Positions 16,418 through 24,607 are shown, numbered from the stretch's first letter. The stretch: 60,892 bases of DNA from Corynebacterium sp. (GCF_022712275.1 NZ_JALAGU010000048.1:1-60892); one strand, 5' to 3'. Made by a program: numbers and translations. The notes: generated by a model not told the origin, from the letters alone.

Positions 16418-16426
16418 CTGATCTAG
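16409..16426. repeat. CTGATCTAG duplication at a convergent stop junction
   Basis: Two 9-bp copies (16409-16417, 16418-16426) supply a TAG stop to the response regulator on the plus strand and to lepB on the minus strand, because CTAG is self-complementary. Confidence 0.6.
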
Positions 16427-17214
16427 CTGATGCCGCCGATGCGGCTCAGCGGCCAGACCTTGAACTGCGCCTTGCCGACGATGTCGTCGACCGGGACGGA
16501 ACCGCCGTCCGCGGCGTCCTGGTGGTAGCGGGAGTCCTTGGAGTTGGTGCGGTTGTCACCCATGACCCACACGGCGTCATCCGGGACGGTGACCGGCCCG
16601 AAGTACGGGCCACCGCAGGCCTCGGAACCGGACCGGGGATCGACGTTGTACGCGGGGGGATCCAGGATGTAGGAGTCGTCGACCTGCTCGCCGTCGACCA
16701 TCACACCTTCATCACCCTCGAGGCACTGGACGGTCTGACCGCCGGTCGCGATGACCCGCTTGACCAGGGTGTATTCGTCGGGGGCGAGTAATCCGACGGC
16801 AGAGAGCAGGTCCTGCCCCGCCTTGATCACCGCATTGTCGGAGCGTCCGGAGGTCCAGCCGTCCTCCCAGCCCTCAGGGGCGGCGAAGACGACGACATCG
16901 CCCTGCGACGGATCACTGAAGCGGTAGGAGACCTTGTCGACGACGATGCGGTCACCCGTGCAGCCCTCACAGCCGACCAGCGTGGGCTCCATCGACTCCG
17001 AGGGGATCTGGTACAGGCGTCCGACGAAGGTGTTCACCAGGCCGAGGATCGCCAGGGCCACCACGATGGTGACGGTGTACTCGACCCAGGCGGGGCGCTT
17101 CTCCTTCGCGGGCTTGGCGGACCTGTCGGACGTGTCCGCCGTGGTCGCCTCAGCAGTGTCAGCGGTTCCGTCGGTGTCGGCGTCCGGCACGGTCTTGTCG
17201 TTGTCGTCACTCAC
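16423..17214 (-). CDS. lepB: Type I signal peptidase
   Basis: The 263-residue membrane protease removes signal peptides from exported proteins. An acidic N-terminal tail and one membrane segment (about residues 45-62) precede the catalytic S74 in P-S-E-S-M-E-P-T. The general-base lysine lies in L-V-K-R-V-I-A-T-G-G, and box E reads V-M-G-D-N-R-T-N-S-K-D-S-R. I chose GTG 17214: TAGGGT (17222-17227, minus strand) lies 7 nt before it, and the T-A-G of that box is the stop codon of the ABC ATPase gene upstream. Confidence 0.92.
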   Translation of the reverse strand: MSDDNDKTVPDADTDGTADTAEATTADTSDRSAKPAKEKRPAWVEYTVTIVVALAILGLVNTFVGRLYQIPSESMEPTLVGCEGCTGDRIVVDKVSYRFSDPSQGDVVVFAAPEGWEDGWTSGRSDNAVIKAGQDLLSAVGLLAPDEYTLVKRVIATGGQTVQCLEGDEGVMVDGEQVDDSYILDPPAYNVDPRSGSEACGGPYFGPVTVPDDAVWVMGDNRTNSKDSRYHQDAADGGSVPVDDIVGKAQFKVWPLSRIGGIS

Positions 17215-17224
17215 CCGTGCCACC

Positions 17225-18118
17225 CTAGTCGGTGCCCGCGGCCGGAACGTGGCGGAACGCCTCAGGGGACTCGCGGGACGTCCCGACTCCGTCGCTGAAC
17301 GCGAACCAGCGTCCGCGGACGCGTTCAAGCTGCACGTCCATGTCATAGAGGACGCCGAGGTTCTCCGCCGTCATGACCTGCTCCGTCGGACCGGAGGCGA
17401 GCACTCCACCGTTCTTGACCATGAGCACGTCGGTGGTTGACGCCGCGACCTCCTCCACATGGTGGGTGATCAGGACGGTGGTGAGCCCCGGCATCGCCGC
17501 ACGCAGGTCGTCGACGACGCGCAACAGTGTCTCGCGTCCCGGCAGGTCGAGGCCGGTGGAGGGCTCGTCGAGCAGCAGCATCTCCGGCTCGGTGACCAAA
17601 GCACGGGCGATGAGGGTGCGGGCCTTCTCGCCCTGGCTCATCTGCCGCCAGGTGCGGTCGGCACGGTGGCCCATGTCGACGAGCGTGAGGAGCTCGGCGG
17701 TGCGGACGCGGTGCTCGTCGGTGTACTTGAAGCGCTGGATGTAACCGTTGGAGCCGGAGACACCGGAGAGCACGATTTCCTCGGCGGTGAGGTCGTCAAG
17801 CCGCTGTTTCGGGTCGACGTAGCCGATGCGCTTCTGCAGGTCCTGGACGGCGGTGCGGCCGAGTTCCTCACCGAGGATCTGCACCGTGCCGGTCGTCGGG
17901 TAGAGGCGCCCGCCGGCCATCTTGAGCATGGTGGACTTGCCGGCGCCGTTGGGGCCGAGGACCGCCCAGTGCGTACCTGTCGGGATGGTGACGCTGAAGC
18001 TCTCGACGAGGGTGTTCGGTCCGCGGCGGATCGTGACGTCGTCGATGACGATGGCTGCTGTGGCTTCGAGCGAGTCGGTGGGTGCAGGGGCGGGGGCATC
18101 GGTGGTGGTCTCAGTCAT
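17225..18118 (-). CDS. ABC transporter ATP-binding protein
   Basis: The 297-residue ATPase has Walker A G-P-N-G-A-G-K-S-T near residue 60, the signature variant M-S-Q-G-E-K-A-R and Walker B M-L-L-L-D-E-P-S-T-G-L-D. The H-loop is I-T-H-H-V-E-E-V. The order resembles soluble YlmA/ModF-like ATPases. No permease gene is next to it, so it may act alone or with a distant partner. TAACCT (18126-18131, minus) lies 7 nt before the ATG, a leaderless start. It precedes lepB by 10 bp. Confidence 0.88.
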   Translation of the reverse strand: MTETTTDAPAPAPTDSLEATAAIVIDDVTIRRGPNTLVESFSVTIPTGTHWAVLGPNGAGKSTMLKMAGGRLYPTTGTVQILGEELGRTAVQDLQKRIGYVDPKQRLDDLTAEEIVLSGVSGSNGYIQRFKYTDEHRVRTAELLTLVDMGHRADRTWRQMSQGEKARTLIARALVTEPEMLLLDEPSTGLDLPGRETLLRVVDDLRAAMPGLTTVLITHHVEEVAASTTDVLMVKNGGVLASGPTEQVMTAENLGVLYDMDVQLERVRGRWFAFSDGVGTSRESPEAFRHVPAAGTD

Positions 18119-18209
18119 GCGGGGCAGGTTACTCCACCTGCCTTTTCCCGTCTAACGGACTCCTAATCTCATTGATTGGTACGCGGCGGTGCACATCGCG
18201 AGTCCGCCT

Positions 18210-18235
18210 CTCCAGGTCGGTTGCCTCGGGGTGGA
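18210..18235 (+). repeat. 26-bp dispersed repeat, copy 1
   Basis: This stretch starts CTCCAGGTCGG and matches 51555-51580 at 24 of 26 positions. Both copies are intergenic. It may be part of a longer small dispersed element or an RNA structure; two copies are too few to tell. Confidence 0.5.
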
Positions 18236-18516
18236 AGGACACCGGCGAACCACCCCGCAGCCCCTGACCCAGGTGCGACCCGAGGGGGTGGAATCAGCCG
18301 ACCCGACCAACCGGTCGAGTCGTTCCCGGCGCCCACCTTCGGACACGCCTTCACGCCACCACCAGGCGGTCACGGAGGTCACCACAGAGGCGCCCGCCGC
18401 ACTCGTACAGACTATTACACCGACGTATTTCCCCATTTCACAGCGTCGCGACAACATACCCGAAAGTATCTTTTCCGAATCGGTTGTTGCGCACAAAAAT
18501 ATCTCGTATGGTCTAC

Positions 18517-18553
18517 AACACAATCTGGAACGTGTGCTACAGAACACAATCTG
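18517..18553 (+). promoter_or_regulatory. AACACAATCTG direct repeat upstream of alkB
   Basis: Exact 11-bp copies at 18517-18527 and 18543-18553, 26 bp apart, lie 63-99 bp before alkB. Both are preceded by CTACA-like sequence. Tandem sites with near-integral helical spacing are typical for AraC- or LuxR-type activators, which is an inference. Confidence 0.5.
18533..18548. promoter_or_regulatory. GlxR-like site upstream of alkB
   Basis: TGTGCTACAGAACACA keeps both TGTG and CACA halves with the correct 8-nt gap and matches 9 of 12 defined consensus positions. It lies between the two direct repeats. Confidence 0.35.
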
Positions 18554-18615
18554 CAGCCCATCGGAGGTAAGGTCACACTCACCTCCGGAACGCACCACAA
18601 CCCCCGGAGGGGAAC

Positions 18616-19914
18616 ATGACTACGACCGAATCCAAGCCGCTCGCCGGCGGCGGTGACACCGCCGGCGGCAACGGAAGTCCCGACGCCACCTACGAACACC
18701 GCCTCACCGCCGACGAGCAGAAGTGGATCGACAAGAAGAAGTACGCCTGGATCTTCAGCATCGTCCCGGCCGCCATCCCGATCTTCATCTGGGCTCTCGC
18801 CGAGTGGATGATCGCCATCAACGCCCCGGCGTTCTTCCAGCATGCCACCTGGTTCCTCGGCCCCGTAGCCGTGTTCGTCCTCATCCCGATCGGCGACTTC
18901 GTCCTCGGCCGTGACGGCGAGAACGCCCCCGAGGAGTTCGTCCCCCAGCTCGAGGAGACGAAGTACTACCGCATCGTCTCCTACCTCTACTTCCCGGTGA
19001 TGCTCGCCAGTCTCCTCCTCTGCTGCTGGAAGTGGACCTCCGGTGACCTGACCTGGTACGACAACCTCGGCCTGGCCTGGTCCATGGGTATGACCTCCGG
19101 TATCGGCATCGTCGCCGCCCACGAGCTCGGCCACAAGAAGACCGGCTTCGAGCGCTGGCTCGCCAAGATCGTCCTCGCCGTCCCCGCCTACGGCCACTTC
19201 TACGTCGAGCACAACAAGGGCCACCATGTGAAGGTCGCCACCCCGGAAGACCCGGTGAGCTCCCGCATGGGTGAGAACGCCTACGTCTACCTGATCCGCT
19301 CCATCCCGAAGCAGATCCCGCGTGCCTGGAACGTCGAGAAGACCCGCCTGGCCCGCTCCAAGAAGGGCCAGTTCAACCTGGACAACGACGTCTGGAACGC
19401 CTGGCTCATCACGGCCGTCCTGTGGGTCGCCCTGGTCGTCGGTTTCGGCTTAGGCATCCTGCCCTACATGATCCTCCAGGCCGTCATCGGCATCGCCCTG
19501 CTGGAGTTCGTGAACTACCTGGAGCACTACGGTCTGCTGCGTCAGAAGCTCGAGGACGGACGCTACGAGCGCTGCTCCCCCGAGCACTCCTGGAACTCCG
19601 ACAACCTCACCACCAACATCTTCCTGTACCAGCTGCAGCGTCACTCCGACCACCACGCCAACCCGACCCGCCGCTACCAGTCGCTGCGCTCGGATGTCTT
19701 CGCCCCGGAGCTGCCCGCCGGCTACGCGACGATGATCGCCGCCGCCGCCGTCCCGCCGGTGTGGTCCTGGATCATGGACAAGCGCCTCATGCAGTACTAC
19801 AACTACGACATCGAGCGGGCGAACCTGCACCCGCCGAAGGCCGCGAAGCTCCGCAAGAAGTGGAACCGCATCGCCGCTGAGCAGGCCCGGGCCGAGAAGG
19901 CGACGGTGGCCTGA
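18616..19914 (+). CDS. alkB: Alkane 1-monooxygenase
   Basis: The 432-residue integral-membrane diiron enzyme hydroxylates n-alkanes to 1-alkanols. The four histidine motifs are H169-E-L-G-H-K, E198-H-N-K-G-H-H, N300-Y-L-E-H-Y-G and Q341-R-H-S-D-H-H. About six membrane segments separate them, as in AlkB of Rhodococcus and Mycobacterium. GGAGGGG upstream sets the ATG. It is first in an operon with a small membrane protein, two rubredoxins and rubredoxin reductase, the complete electron path from NAD(P)H to AlkB. Confidence 0.96.
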   Translation: MTTTESKPLAGGGDTAGGNGSPDATYEHRLTADEQKWIDKKKYAWIFSIVPAAIPIFIWALAEWMIAINAPAFFQHATWFLGPVAVFVLIPIGDFVLGRDGENAPEEFVPQLEETKYYRIVSYLYFPVMLASLLLCCWKWTSGDLTWYDNLGLAWSMGMTSGIGIVAAHELGHKKTGFERWLAKIVLAVPAYGHFYVEHNKGHHVKVATPEDPVSSRMGENAYVYLIRSIPKQIPRAWNVEKTRLARSKKGQFNLDNDVWNAWLITAVLWVALVVGFGLGILPYMILQAVIGIALLEFVNYLEHYGLLRQKLEDGRYERCSPEHSWNSDNLTTNIFLYQLQRHSDHHANPTRRYQSLRSDVFAPELPAGYATMIAAAAVPPVWSWIMDKRLMQYYNYDIERANLHPPKAAKLRKKWNRIAAEQARAEKATVA

Positions 19915-19915
19915 C

Positions 19916-20284
19916 ATGACCACCTCCACTCCTGACCTCGAGGCCCTCCGCGCCGCCGGTGGCGGAAACATCCCCGTCACCGCCGCCCCGCCGCAGAAGA
20001 AGACCAACCCGACGTTCCACTACGCGATGTGCATCGCGCTGACAATACTCGGCGTCATCGTCATCGTGCTCGGCACCCTGGGCGCCACGGGCACCGCCTT
20101 CCTCGAGGAGGCCTACCCCTGGTTCCTGCTCATCTCGCTGTTCTTCCTCCTCCCTGGCGTCGTCGGCCTGTTCCGCGGACCGGGCGAGCCTTCCACGCAC
20201 GTCATCCCGCGTCCGAAGAACCGCAAGCCGATCGACCCGACCGCCGGTGCCGGCGGCGCGGCCGGCCCGGCGCCGACGTCCTGA
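19916..20284 (+). CDS. Small two-helix membrane protein of the alkane operon
   Basis: I do not recognise a family. The 122-residue protein has a soluble N-terminus, two membrane segments (about 37-57 and 66-86) and a basic, Pro/Gly/Ala-rich tail. Its ATG is 1 bp after the alkB stop, so coupling to AlkB synthesis is certain in position and likely in function. Possible roles are an AlkB assembly or stability factor, or a scaffold for rubredoxin at the membrane; both are inference. A tandem repeat begins at its stop codon. Confidence 0.75.
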   Translation: MTTSTPDLEALRAAGGGNIPVTAAPPQKKTNPTFHYAMCIALTILGVIVIVLGTLGATGTAFLEEAYPWFLLISLFFLLPGVVGLFRGPGEPSTHVIPRPKNRKPIDPTAGAGGAAGPAPTS

Positions 20285-20318
20285 CCGGACCGACCGGACC
20301 GACCGGACCGACCGGACC
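20283..20318 (+). repeat. Four perfect GACCGGACC units
   Basis: The 9-bp unit repeats exactly four times directly after the small membrane protein gene and before the first rubredoxin. It could alter the message structure between the two genes or vary in copy number. Confidence 0.75.
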
Positions 20319-20367
20319 GACGTCACGGAACAGCATCCACACCTACGACTGAAGAGAAGAGATCACC

Positions 20368-20535
20368 ATGGCCGTCTACCAGTGTCCCGGCTGCGACTAC
20401 CGCATCGACACCGCTGTCGGCGACAGTTCCGAGGGCTTCGCACCCGGCTTCGACTGGGACGCAGAGGTCCCCGAGGACTGGTTCTGCCCCGACTGCGGCG
20501 TCCGCGACAAGGTCGACTTCGACCAGGTCAGCTGA
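20368..20535 (+). CDS. Rubredoxin, AlkG1 type
   Basis: This 55-residue iron protein has the pairs C6-P-G-C9 and C40-P-D-C43. After the second pair the sequence is G-V-R-D-K, with an arginine not found in the second rubredoxin of the operon. That insertion marks AlkG1-type rubredoxins, which were reported unable to pass electrons to AlkB on their own. The start ATG follows GAAGAGAAGAGA. Its role in alkane oxidation is unclear; it may serve another acceptor or a regulatory function. Confidence 0.9.
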   Translation: MAVYQCPGCDYRIDTAVGDSSEGFAPGFDWDAEVPEDWFCPDCGVRDKVDFDQVS

Positions 20536-20594
20536 CCCGGCAGACATCAGTACCCCCCGGTACGCCCCAGCACTCCACGAGAAAGGAATCCATC

Positions 20595-20786
20595 ATGAGC
20601 ACCTCCACCATCACCGACTACAAGGTCTGGGAATGCGCACAGTGCGGCTACATCTACGACGAGTCCAAGGGTGACCCCGAGGAAGGCTTCCCGCCCGGCA
20701 CCCGCTGGGAGGACATCCCCGACGACTGGGAGTGCCCGGACTGCGGTGCCGCCAAGGTCGACTTCGACATGGTCCAGATCGGCTGA
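20595..20786 (+). CDS. Rubredoxin, AlkG2 type
   Basis: The 63-residue rubredoxin has the pairs C-A-Q-C and C-P-D-C, with Y-I-Y-D-E, G-D-P-E-E-G and P-P-G-T-R-W-E-D-I-P between them. It matches the AlkG2 class that transfers electrons to alkane hydroxylase. The second pair continues G-A-A-K without the AlkG1 arginine. GAAAGGA precedes the ATG at 20595. The reductase gene follows after 12 bp. Confidence 0.93.
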   Translation: MSTSTITDYKVWECAQCGYIYDESKGDPEEGFPPGTRWEDIPDDWECPDCGAAKVDFDMVQIG

Positions 20787-20798
20787 CCGGAGGCACTC

Positions 20799-22013
20799 AT
20801 GACCCACATCGCGATCATCGGCGGCGGCGTCGCCGCCCACACCCTCGTCAAGTCCCTGCCCACGGCAGCGTCGGCACAGCCGGAAGGCCCCGGGGACGCC
20901 ACAGACGCCCTCACCATCGACGTCTTCACCACTGAGGCGCATGCCCCGTACCGGCGTCCTGAGGTGAACAAGGGAATCCTCCTCGACGGGAAGTCGCCCG
21001 CCGATGTCGCACTGCCCGGCGGAGTCTTCGAGACCCCCGGCGTCACCCTCCACCTGAACACCCGCGTCACCGCGGTAGACGCCGAGGCCCGAACCCTCAC
21101 CGCCGGGAACACCACACGCCACTTCGACCAGCTGGTCTTCGCCACCGGCGCCGGCCCCCGGCTACTGGAGGTCGAGTGGCTCGACGGTCGCGACGTGCAC
21201 TACGTCCGCACCCCCGAGCACTCCACTGCGCTGCGGTCCCGCCTGCTCGAGCTCACCGCCGACGAGACTGTGGTGGTCATCGGTGGTGGCGTCCTCGGAC
21301 TCGAGGCCGCCTCCGCGGCGTCCACCCTCAGCGAGGCGCAGGTCCACGTCCTGGAGCTCGCCCCCGAGGTCTGCGGACGCATCCTCCCGCCGTCGGCGTC
21401 CCGCTGGCTGCGGGACCGGCACGGTGAGCACAATGTCACCGTGACCTGCGGTGTCTCCCCCGAGGTGCTGCCCGGCGCGGTGGAAGAGCTGGCACCGTCG
21501 GTGGTCATCGTCTCGGTCGGCGCGGTGCGCGACACCATGATCGCCGAGGACGCCGGCCTGGCCGTCGGCGAGGGTGTCGGCGGCGGCATCATCGTCGACG
21601 AGCAGGGTCGGACCGGCGTGCCCGGCATCTTCGCCGCCGGCGACTGCGCCGAGATCCACACCATTGACGGGCGGATCATCCGACCGGAGGACGACGGCTC
21701 CGCCCGCACTCTGGCCGGCATCGTCGCCACCCAGCTCACTTGCGGGGACAACGGGCAGGACGCCGCGTCCTTCCTCGACACCCCGCAGAAGGGCTGGACG
21801 AAGCAGTACGGTCACATGCTCAACGTCCTCGGCACCACCGGTGCCGGTGACGGCCTCACCGAGCACGTCGTGCTCGATTCACCCGAGGAGCTGGTGGTCT
21901 TCACCGTCAGCGACACAGGTGCCGGCCCCACGGTCGTCGGCGTCACCACGGTGGGACGCAGCCCGGAGGTCCGCTCGGCGAAGAGTGCCCTGGGCACCGT
22001 CCTCGCCGGGTAG
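20799..22013 (+). CDS. Rubredoxin reductase
   Basis: The 404-residue flavoprotein passes electrons from NAD(P)H to rubredoxin. Visible motifs are the N-terminal FAD-binding G-G-G-V-A-A, the NAD(P)-binding V-V-I-G-G-G-V-L-G-L-E near residue 163 and the second FAD motif G-I-F-A-A-G-D-C-A. The R-R-P-E-V-N-K segment is typical of the AlkT/RubB group. GGAGG lies 8 bp before the ATG. It closes the alkane operon, with a strong hairpin after the stop. Confidence 0.92.
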   Translation: MTHIAIIGGGVAAHTLVKSLPTAASAQPEGPGDATDALTIDVFTTEAHAPYRRPEVNKGILLDGKSPADVALPGGVFETPGVTLHLNTRVTAVDAEARTLTAGNTTRHFDQLVFATGAGPRLLEVEWLDGRDVHYVRTPEHSTALRSRLLELTADETVVVIGGGVLGLEAASAASTLSEAQVHVLELAPEVCGRILPPSASRWLRDRHGEHNVTVTCGVSPEVLPGAVEELAPSVVIVSVGAVRDTMIAEDAGLAVGEGVGGGIIVDEQGRTGVPGIFAAGDCAEIHTIDGRIIRPEDDGSARTLAGIVATQLTCGDNGQDAASFLDTPQKGWTKQYGHMLNVLGTTGAGDGLTEHVVLDSPEELVVFTVSDTGAGPTVVGVTTVGRSPEVRSAKSALGTVLAG

Positions 22014-22033
22014 AACACCAGACATCACGGCAA

Positions 22034-22064
22034 GAACCCCCGGTCCATGACGGACCGGGGGTTC
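22034..22064. terminator. 13-bp stem terminator after the alkane operon
   Basis: GAACCCCCGGTCC (22034-22046) and its exact complement (22052-22064) enclose a 5-nt loop. It lies between convergent genes and should serve both strands. Confidence 0.85.
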
Positions 22065-22085
22065 ACTCCTGCCGTGTCGACGCTG

Positions 22086-22898
22086 CTAGACCGTGCAGGA
22101 CACGCGGGCCTGCGAGGCAATGAGGCAGACCGACTCGTCGGTGAGGACCCACTTGCCGTCCTTCGCGACGTAGTAGAGGTCGGTCGGTGGCTTGCTTCCC
22201 ACACCCACCATCGACATCTGGATGGTGGCGGTCATCTGGTCACCCTCGACGACCACCGGGTCGACCATCTCGTAGCGGAAGATCGGCACCGCGCGCATCG
22301 CGGCACCGGCGTCCCTGATCGTCTGCACGCCGGCCGGGTTCTCCAGGTTGGCGGCGATCGTGTCATCCGAGGCACCCTGCGCGAGGATGGTCTCCATCTG
22401 GTTCTTCAGCTCGCTGTTGGAGGGCTGGGCCGGGATGTCGGCGCCGCCGGACCGGGCGGAGGCACCACTGTCGCTGTCACCCCCGCTCTCGCCGGCGGAG
22501 GCGTCGTCGATCGGGGCGCTGCCGCCACCGTTGATGCGGACGGGCTCGCTGCCGGAGCTGCCGGAGCCCGAGCTTCCGGCACCGGCGGCGCTGGTGGAGG
22601 TCGGCTTCGCGCTGGTGGTGGCACGTTGCGCGGTGGTGGTGTTGTCGTCCTTCTTGGAGGTCACACCGGCGTTCGTGGTGCCGTCGCCCTGGACCAGGGT
22701 GACCTGCGGATCATTCGTGTTGGCGATCATCACGGCCGCCCCCACGCCGATGACCACGGCCGAGGCCAGTGCCGACAGCCCGACGGACAGTGCGACGGTG
22801 GGCCATGCCACCGACCTGCCGGACTTCTCCTGCTGCTCATCGTTGGCGTCGTCGTAGTCGGCGTTGTCGGCGCCGTCGTACCCGGTGTTCTCGGCCAT
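22086..22898 (-). CDS. Membrane-anchored protein with MTB12-like C-terminal domain
   Basis: The 270-residue protein has an acidic cytoplasmic N-terminus, one membrane segment (about 30-55) and a Ser/Gly/Thr-rich linker (about 60-150). The MTB12-like domain ends K-D-G-K-W-V-L-T-D-E-S-V-C. Layout and ending parallel the protein at 76-819, with low identity elsewhere, so the two are paralogues or converged partners. GGAGAA precedes the ATG. It has a likely TATACT promoter and a DtxR-like box upstream. Function is unknown. Confidence 0.7.
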   Translation of the reverse strand: MAENTGYDGADNADYDDANDEQQEKSGRSVAWPTVALSVGLSALASAVVIGVGAAVMIANTNDPQVTLVQGDGTTNAGVTSKKDDNTTTAQRATTSAKPTSTSAAGAGSSGSGSSGSEPVRINGGGSAPIDDASAGESGGDSDSGASARSGGADIPAQPSNSELKNQMETILAQGASDDTIAANLENPAGVQTIRDAGAAMRAVPIFRYEMVDPVVVEGDQMTATIQMSMVGVGSKPPTDLYYVAKDGKWVLTDESVCLIASQARVSCTV

Positions 22899-22955
22899 TC
22901 AGTTCTCCTTGATGTGCGGGCACGTGCGCCGCAGTCTCCTCTTTCGGAGAGAATT

Positions 22956-22974
22956 GTAGTATAGCCTTGCCGAA
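22956..22974 (-). promoter_or_regulatory. DtxR-like box over the promoter of the MTB12-like gene
   Basis: On the minus strand the 19-mer TTCGGCAAGGCTATACTAC matches TWAGGTWAGSCTWACCTWA at 14 of 19 positions and contains the TATACT -10 element. Iron control is possible but this score is marginal. Confidence 0.3.
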
Positions 22975-22977
22975 TCA

Positions 22978-23010
22978 CAACACAGGGTGACCGATTTTCG
23001 GCCCGTGTTG
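22978..23010. promoter_or_regulatory. Inverted repeat between divergent genes
   Basis: CAACAC-A-GGG (22978-22987) and CCCGTGTTG (23002-23010) form a stem with one bulge around a 14-nt loop. It lies between the MTB12-like gene and the carboxylesterase gene and could bind a regulator of either. Confidence 0.4.
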
Positions 23011-23041
23011 CTGATCACATCGGCAGCGTTATTCTTGAATA

Positions 23042-24607
23042 ATGCGTGACGTGCCCCCGAACCACATCTCCACCAGCGTCTCCGGCCGCGATTCCTGGAC
23101 CGTCGAAACCTCCACCGGCGCCGTCCGCGGGCACCAGGTCAACGGTGCCGTCGCTTTCCGCGGCGTCCCCTACGCCGAACAACCCACCGGTGACCTGCGG
23201 TTCCGTCGGGCGACCCCGCGCGACCCGTGGCGCGGCGTCCTCATCGCGACCCGTCCCGGCGACTACTGCGCGCAGTGGCGCAACAAGAGCATCGGCTGGG
23301 TCGGCAGCGAGAACTGCCTCTGGCTCAATGTGGTGGTGCCGCGGCCGGACTCCCGCGGGCCGGTGATCGACCGCGGCGCACAGCGCCCGGTGGTGGTGTA
23401 CCTGCACGGCGGGTCGAACATCCACGGCTCCGCAGCCGAACCACTGCTCTCCGGCGAGTACTTCGCCGCCGCGACGGACGCCGTCTACGTCGCCGTGAAC
23501 TACCGGGTCGGCATCTTCGGCCAGCTCGCACTGGGCATGGCCGATGATCTCGACGAGCACCGCTTCGACTCGAACACCGGGCTCTCCGACATCATCACCG
23601 CGATCGAATGGGTCCACGAAAATGCCGGACAGTTCGGCGGCGACCCCCACCGGATCACCGTCATGGGCGAATCCAGCGGTGGTGCGATGGTCACCGCGCT
23701 GTCCGCGGTCCCGGCAGTCAAGGACCTGGTCCACGGGTTCATCGCCCAGTCCCCGGCCGCGGGGATGGTACACACCCCGGCGGACGCCGCCCGCATCTCG
23801 GACAAGGCACTGGAGATCCTGCGCGGACCGGACGGCGAGAAGCATCCGCGTCCCGAAGGCACCGGCCAGGACCTGCTCACGGCATCCGCCGACGGGCTGG
23901 CGTGGCTCACCGAGCGGGTCAACGAAGCCTCCTGGGGTCAGTCCGGCATCGCCGGCGGGTTCGCGCCGGTCATCGACGACCTGCTGCCGGCACACCCGTT
24001 GGTGCCGGGCGCGCAGTCCGACATCCCGATGCTCATCGGCACGAACCTCGACGAGTACGTGCTGATGCGGTGGGCGTATCCGCGGGCGCGCGTCTTCACC
24101 GCGGAGGCGCAGAAGTTCGCCGAGGATGTCGACCCGGCGCACGGTCCCGGCGTCCTCTCGGGGTTGTACGGCAGCGGGAAGCGACGGGCGGACGCCGGAC
24201 GTTTCATCGGCGACGCCCTGTTCACCGCCCCCTCGATGCGGATGGCCGCGCAACACCCGTCGGGCCGGTCGTGGATGTACCGGCTGGACATGTCCACCCC
24301 GTCGCTCAATGTCTCGGGCATCGGCGCGACGCACGCCCTGGACCTGCCGGTTCTCTTCGGCCGCTACGATTCCGGACGCGGGCCCGGGGCTCTTCTGCTC
24401 GGCGGGCGCGACCGGATGGCCGCGACGACGGCCGTGATGCAACCGCGGTGGAAGCGGTTCATCCACGACGGCGACCCTGGGTGGGAGCCCTACCCGGGCG
24501 ACTACGCCACGCAGCTTTTCGACGGCGGCGAGAAGACGGTCGCGGACCCCTCCCCTGAGCTGCGCGAAGCCTGGGCCCCGGTGTCACTGACCGGGATGCC
24601 GGTGTAG
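23042..24607 (+). CDS. Type B carboxylesterase
   Basis: The 521-residue alpha/beta hydrolase cleaves carboxylic esters. It starts with the family pattern G-x-V-R-G near residue 27 and F-R-G-V-P-Y-A-E. The oxyanion segment is Y-L-H-G-G-S, the nucleophile is S211 in G-E-S-S-G-G, and the C-terminal histidine is in G-A-T-H-A-L-D-L. No signal peptide is present, so it is intracellular. TATTCT (23030-23035) 6 nt before the ATG and no ribosome site point to a leaderless start. Its physiological substrate is unknown. Confidence 0.9.
   Translation: MRDVPPNHISTSVSGRDSWTVETSTGAVRGHQVNGAVAFRGVPYAEQPTGDLRFRRATPRDPWRGVLIATRPGDYCAQWRNKSIGWVGSENCLWLNVVVPRPDSRGPVIDRGAQRPVVVYLHGGSNIHGSAAEPLLSGEYFAAATDAVYVAVNYRVGIFGQLALGMADDLDEHRFDSNTGLSDIITAIEWVHENAGQFGGDPHRITVMGESSGGAMVTALSAVPAVKDLVHGFIAQSPAAGMVHTPADAARISDKALEILRGPDGEKHPRPEGTGQDLLTASADGLAWLTERVNEASWGQSGIAGGFAPVIDDLLPAHPLVPGAQSDIPMLIGTNLDEYVLMRWAYPRARVFTAEAQKFAEDVDPAHGPGVLSGLYGSGKRRADAGRFIGDALFTAPSMRMAAQHPSGRSWMYRLDMSTPSLNVSGIGATHALDLPVLFGRYDSGRGPGALLLGGRDRMAATTAVMQPRWKRFIHDGDPGWEPYPGDYATQLFDGGEKTVADPSPELREAWAPVSLTGMPV

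Larger units (their letters stand above)
18119..18615 (+). promoter_or_regulatory. 497-bp region upstream of the alkane operon
   Basis: There is no convincing gene here; open frames lack starts with ribosome sites. The left part holds a 26-bp dispersed repeat (18210-18235) and a hairpin CGGGGTGG/CCACCCCG (18227-18234 with 18250-18257). The right part (about 18410-18560) is AT-rich against its surroundings. It carries a direct repeat and a GlxR-like site, and GGAGGGG lies before alkB. Confidence 0.6.

Noticed and set aside
18189..18656. Small gene upstream of alkB
   Set aside because: The frame has no ribosome site or plausible start, runs into alkB in another frame and overlaps the control region.
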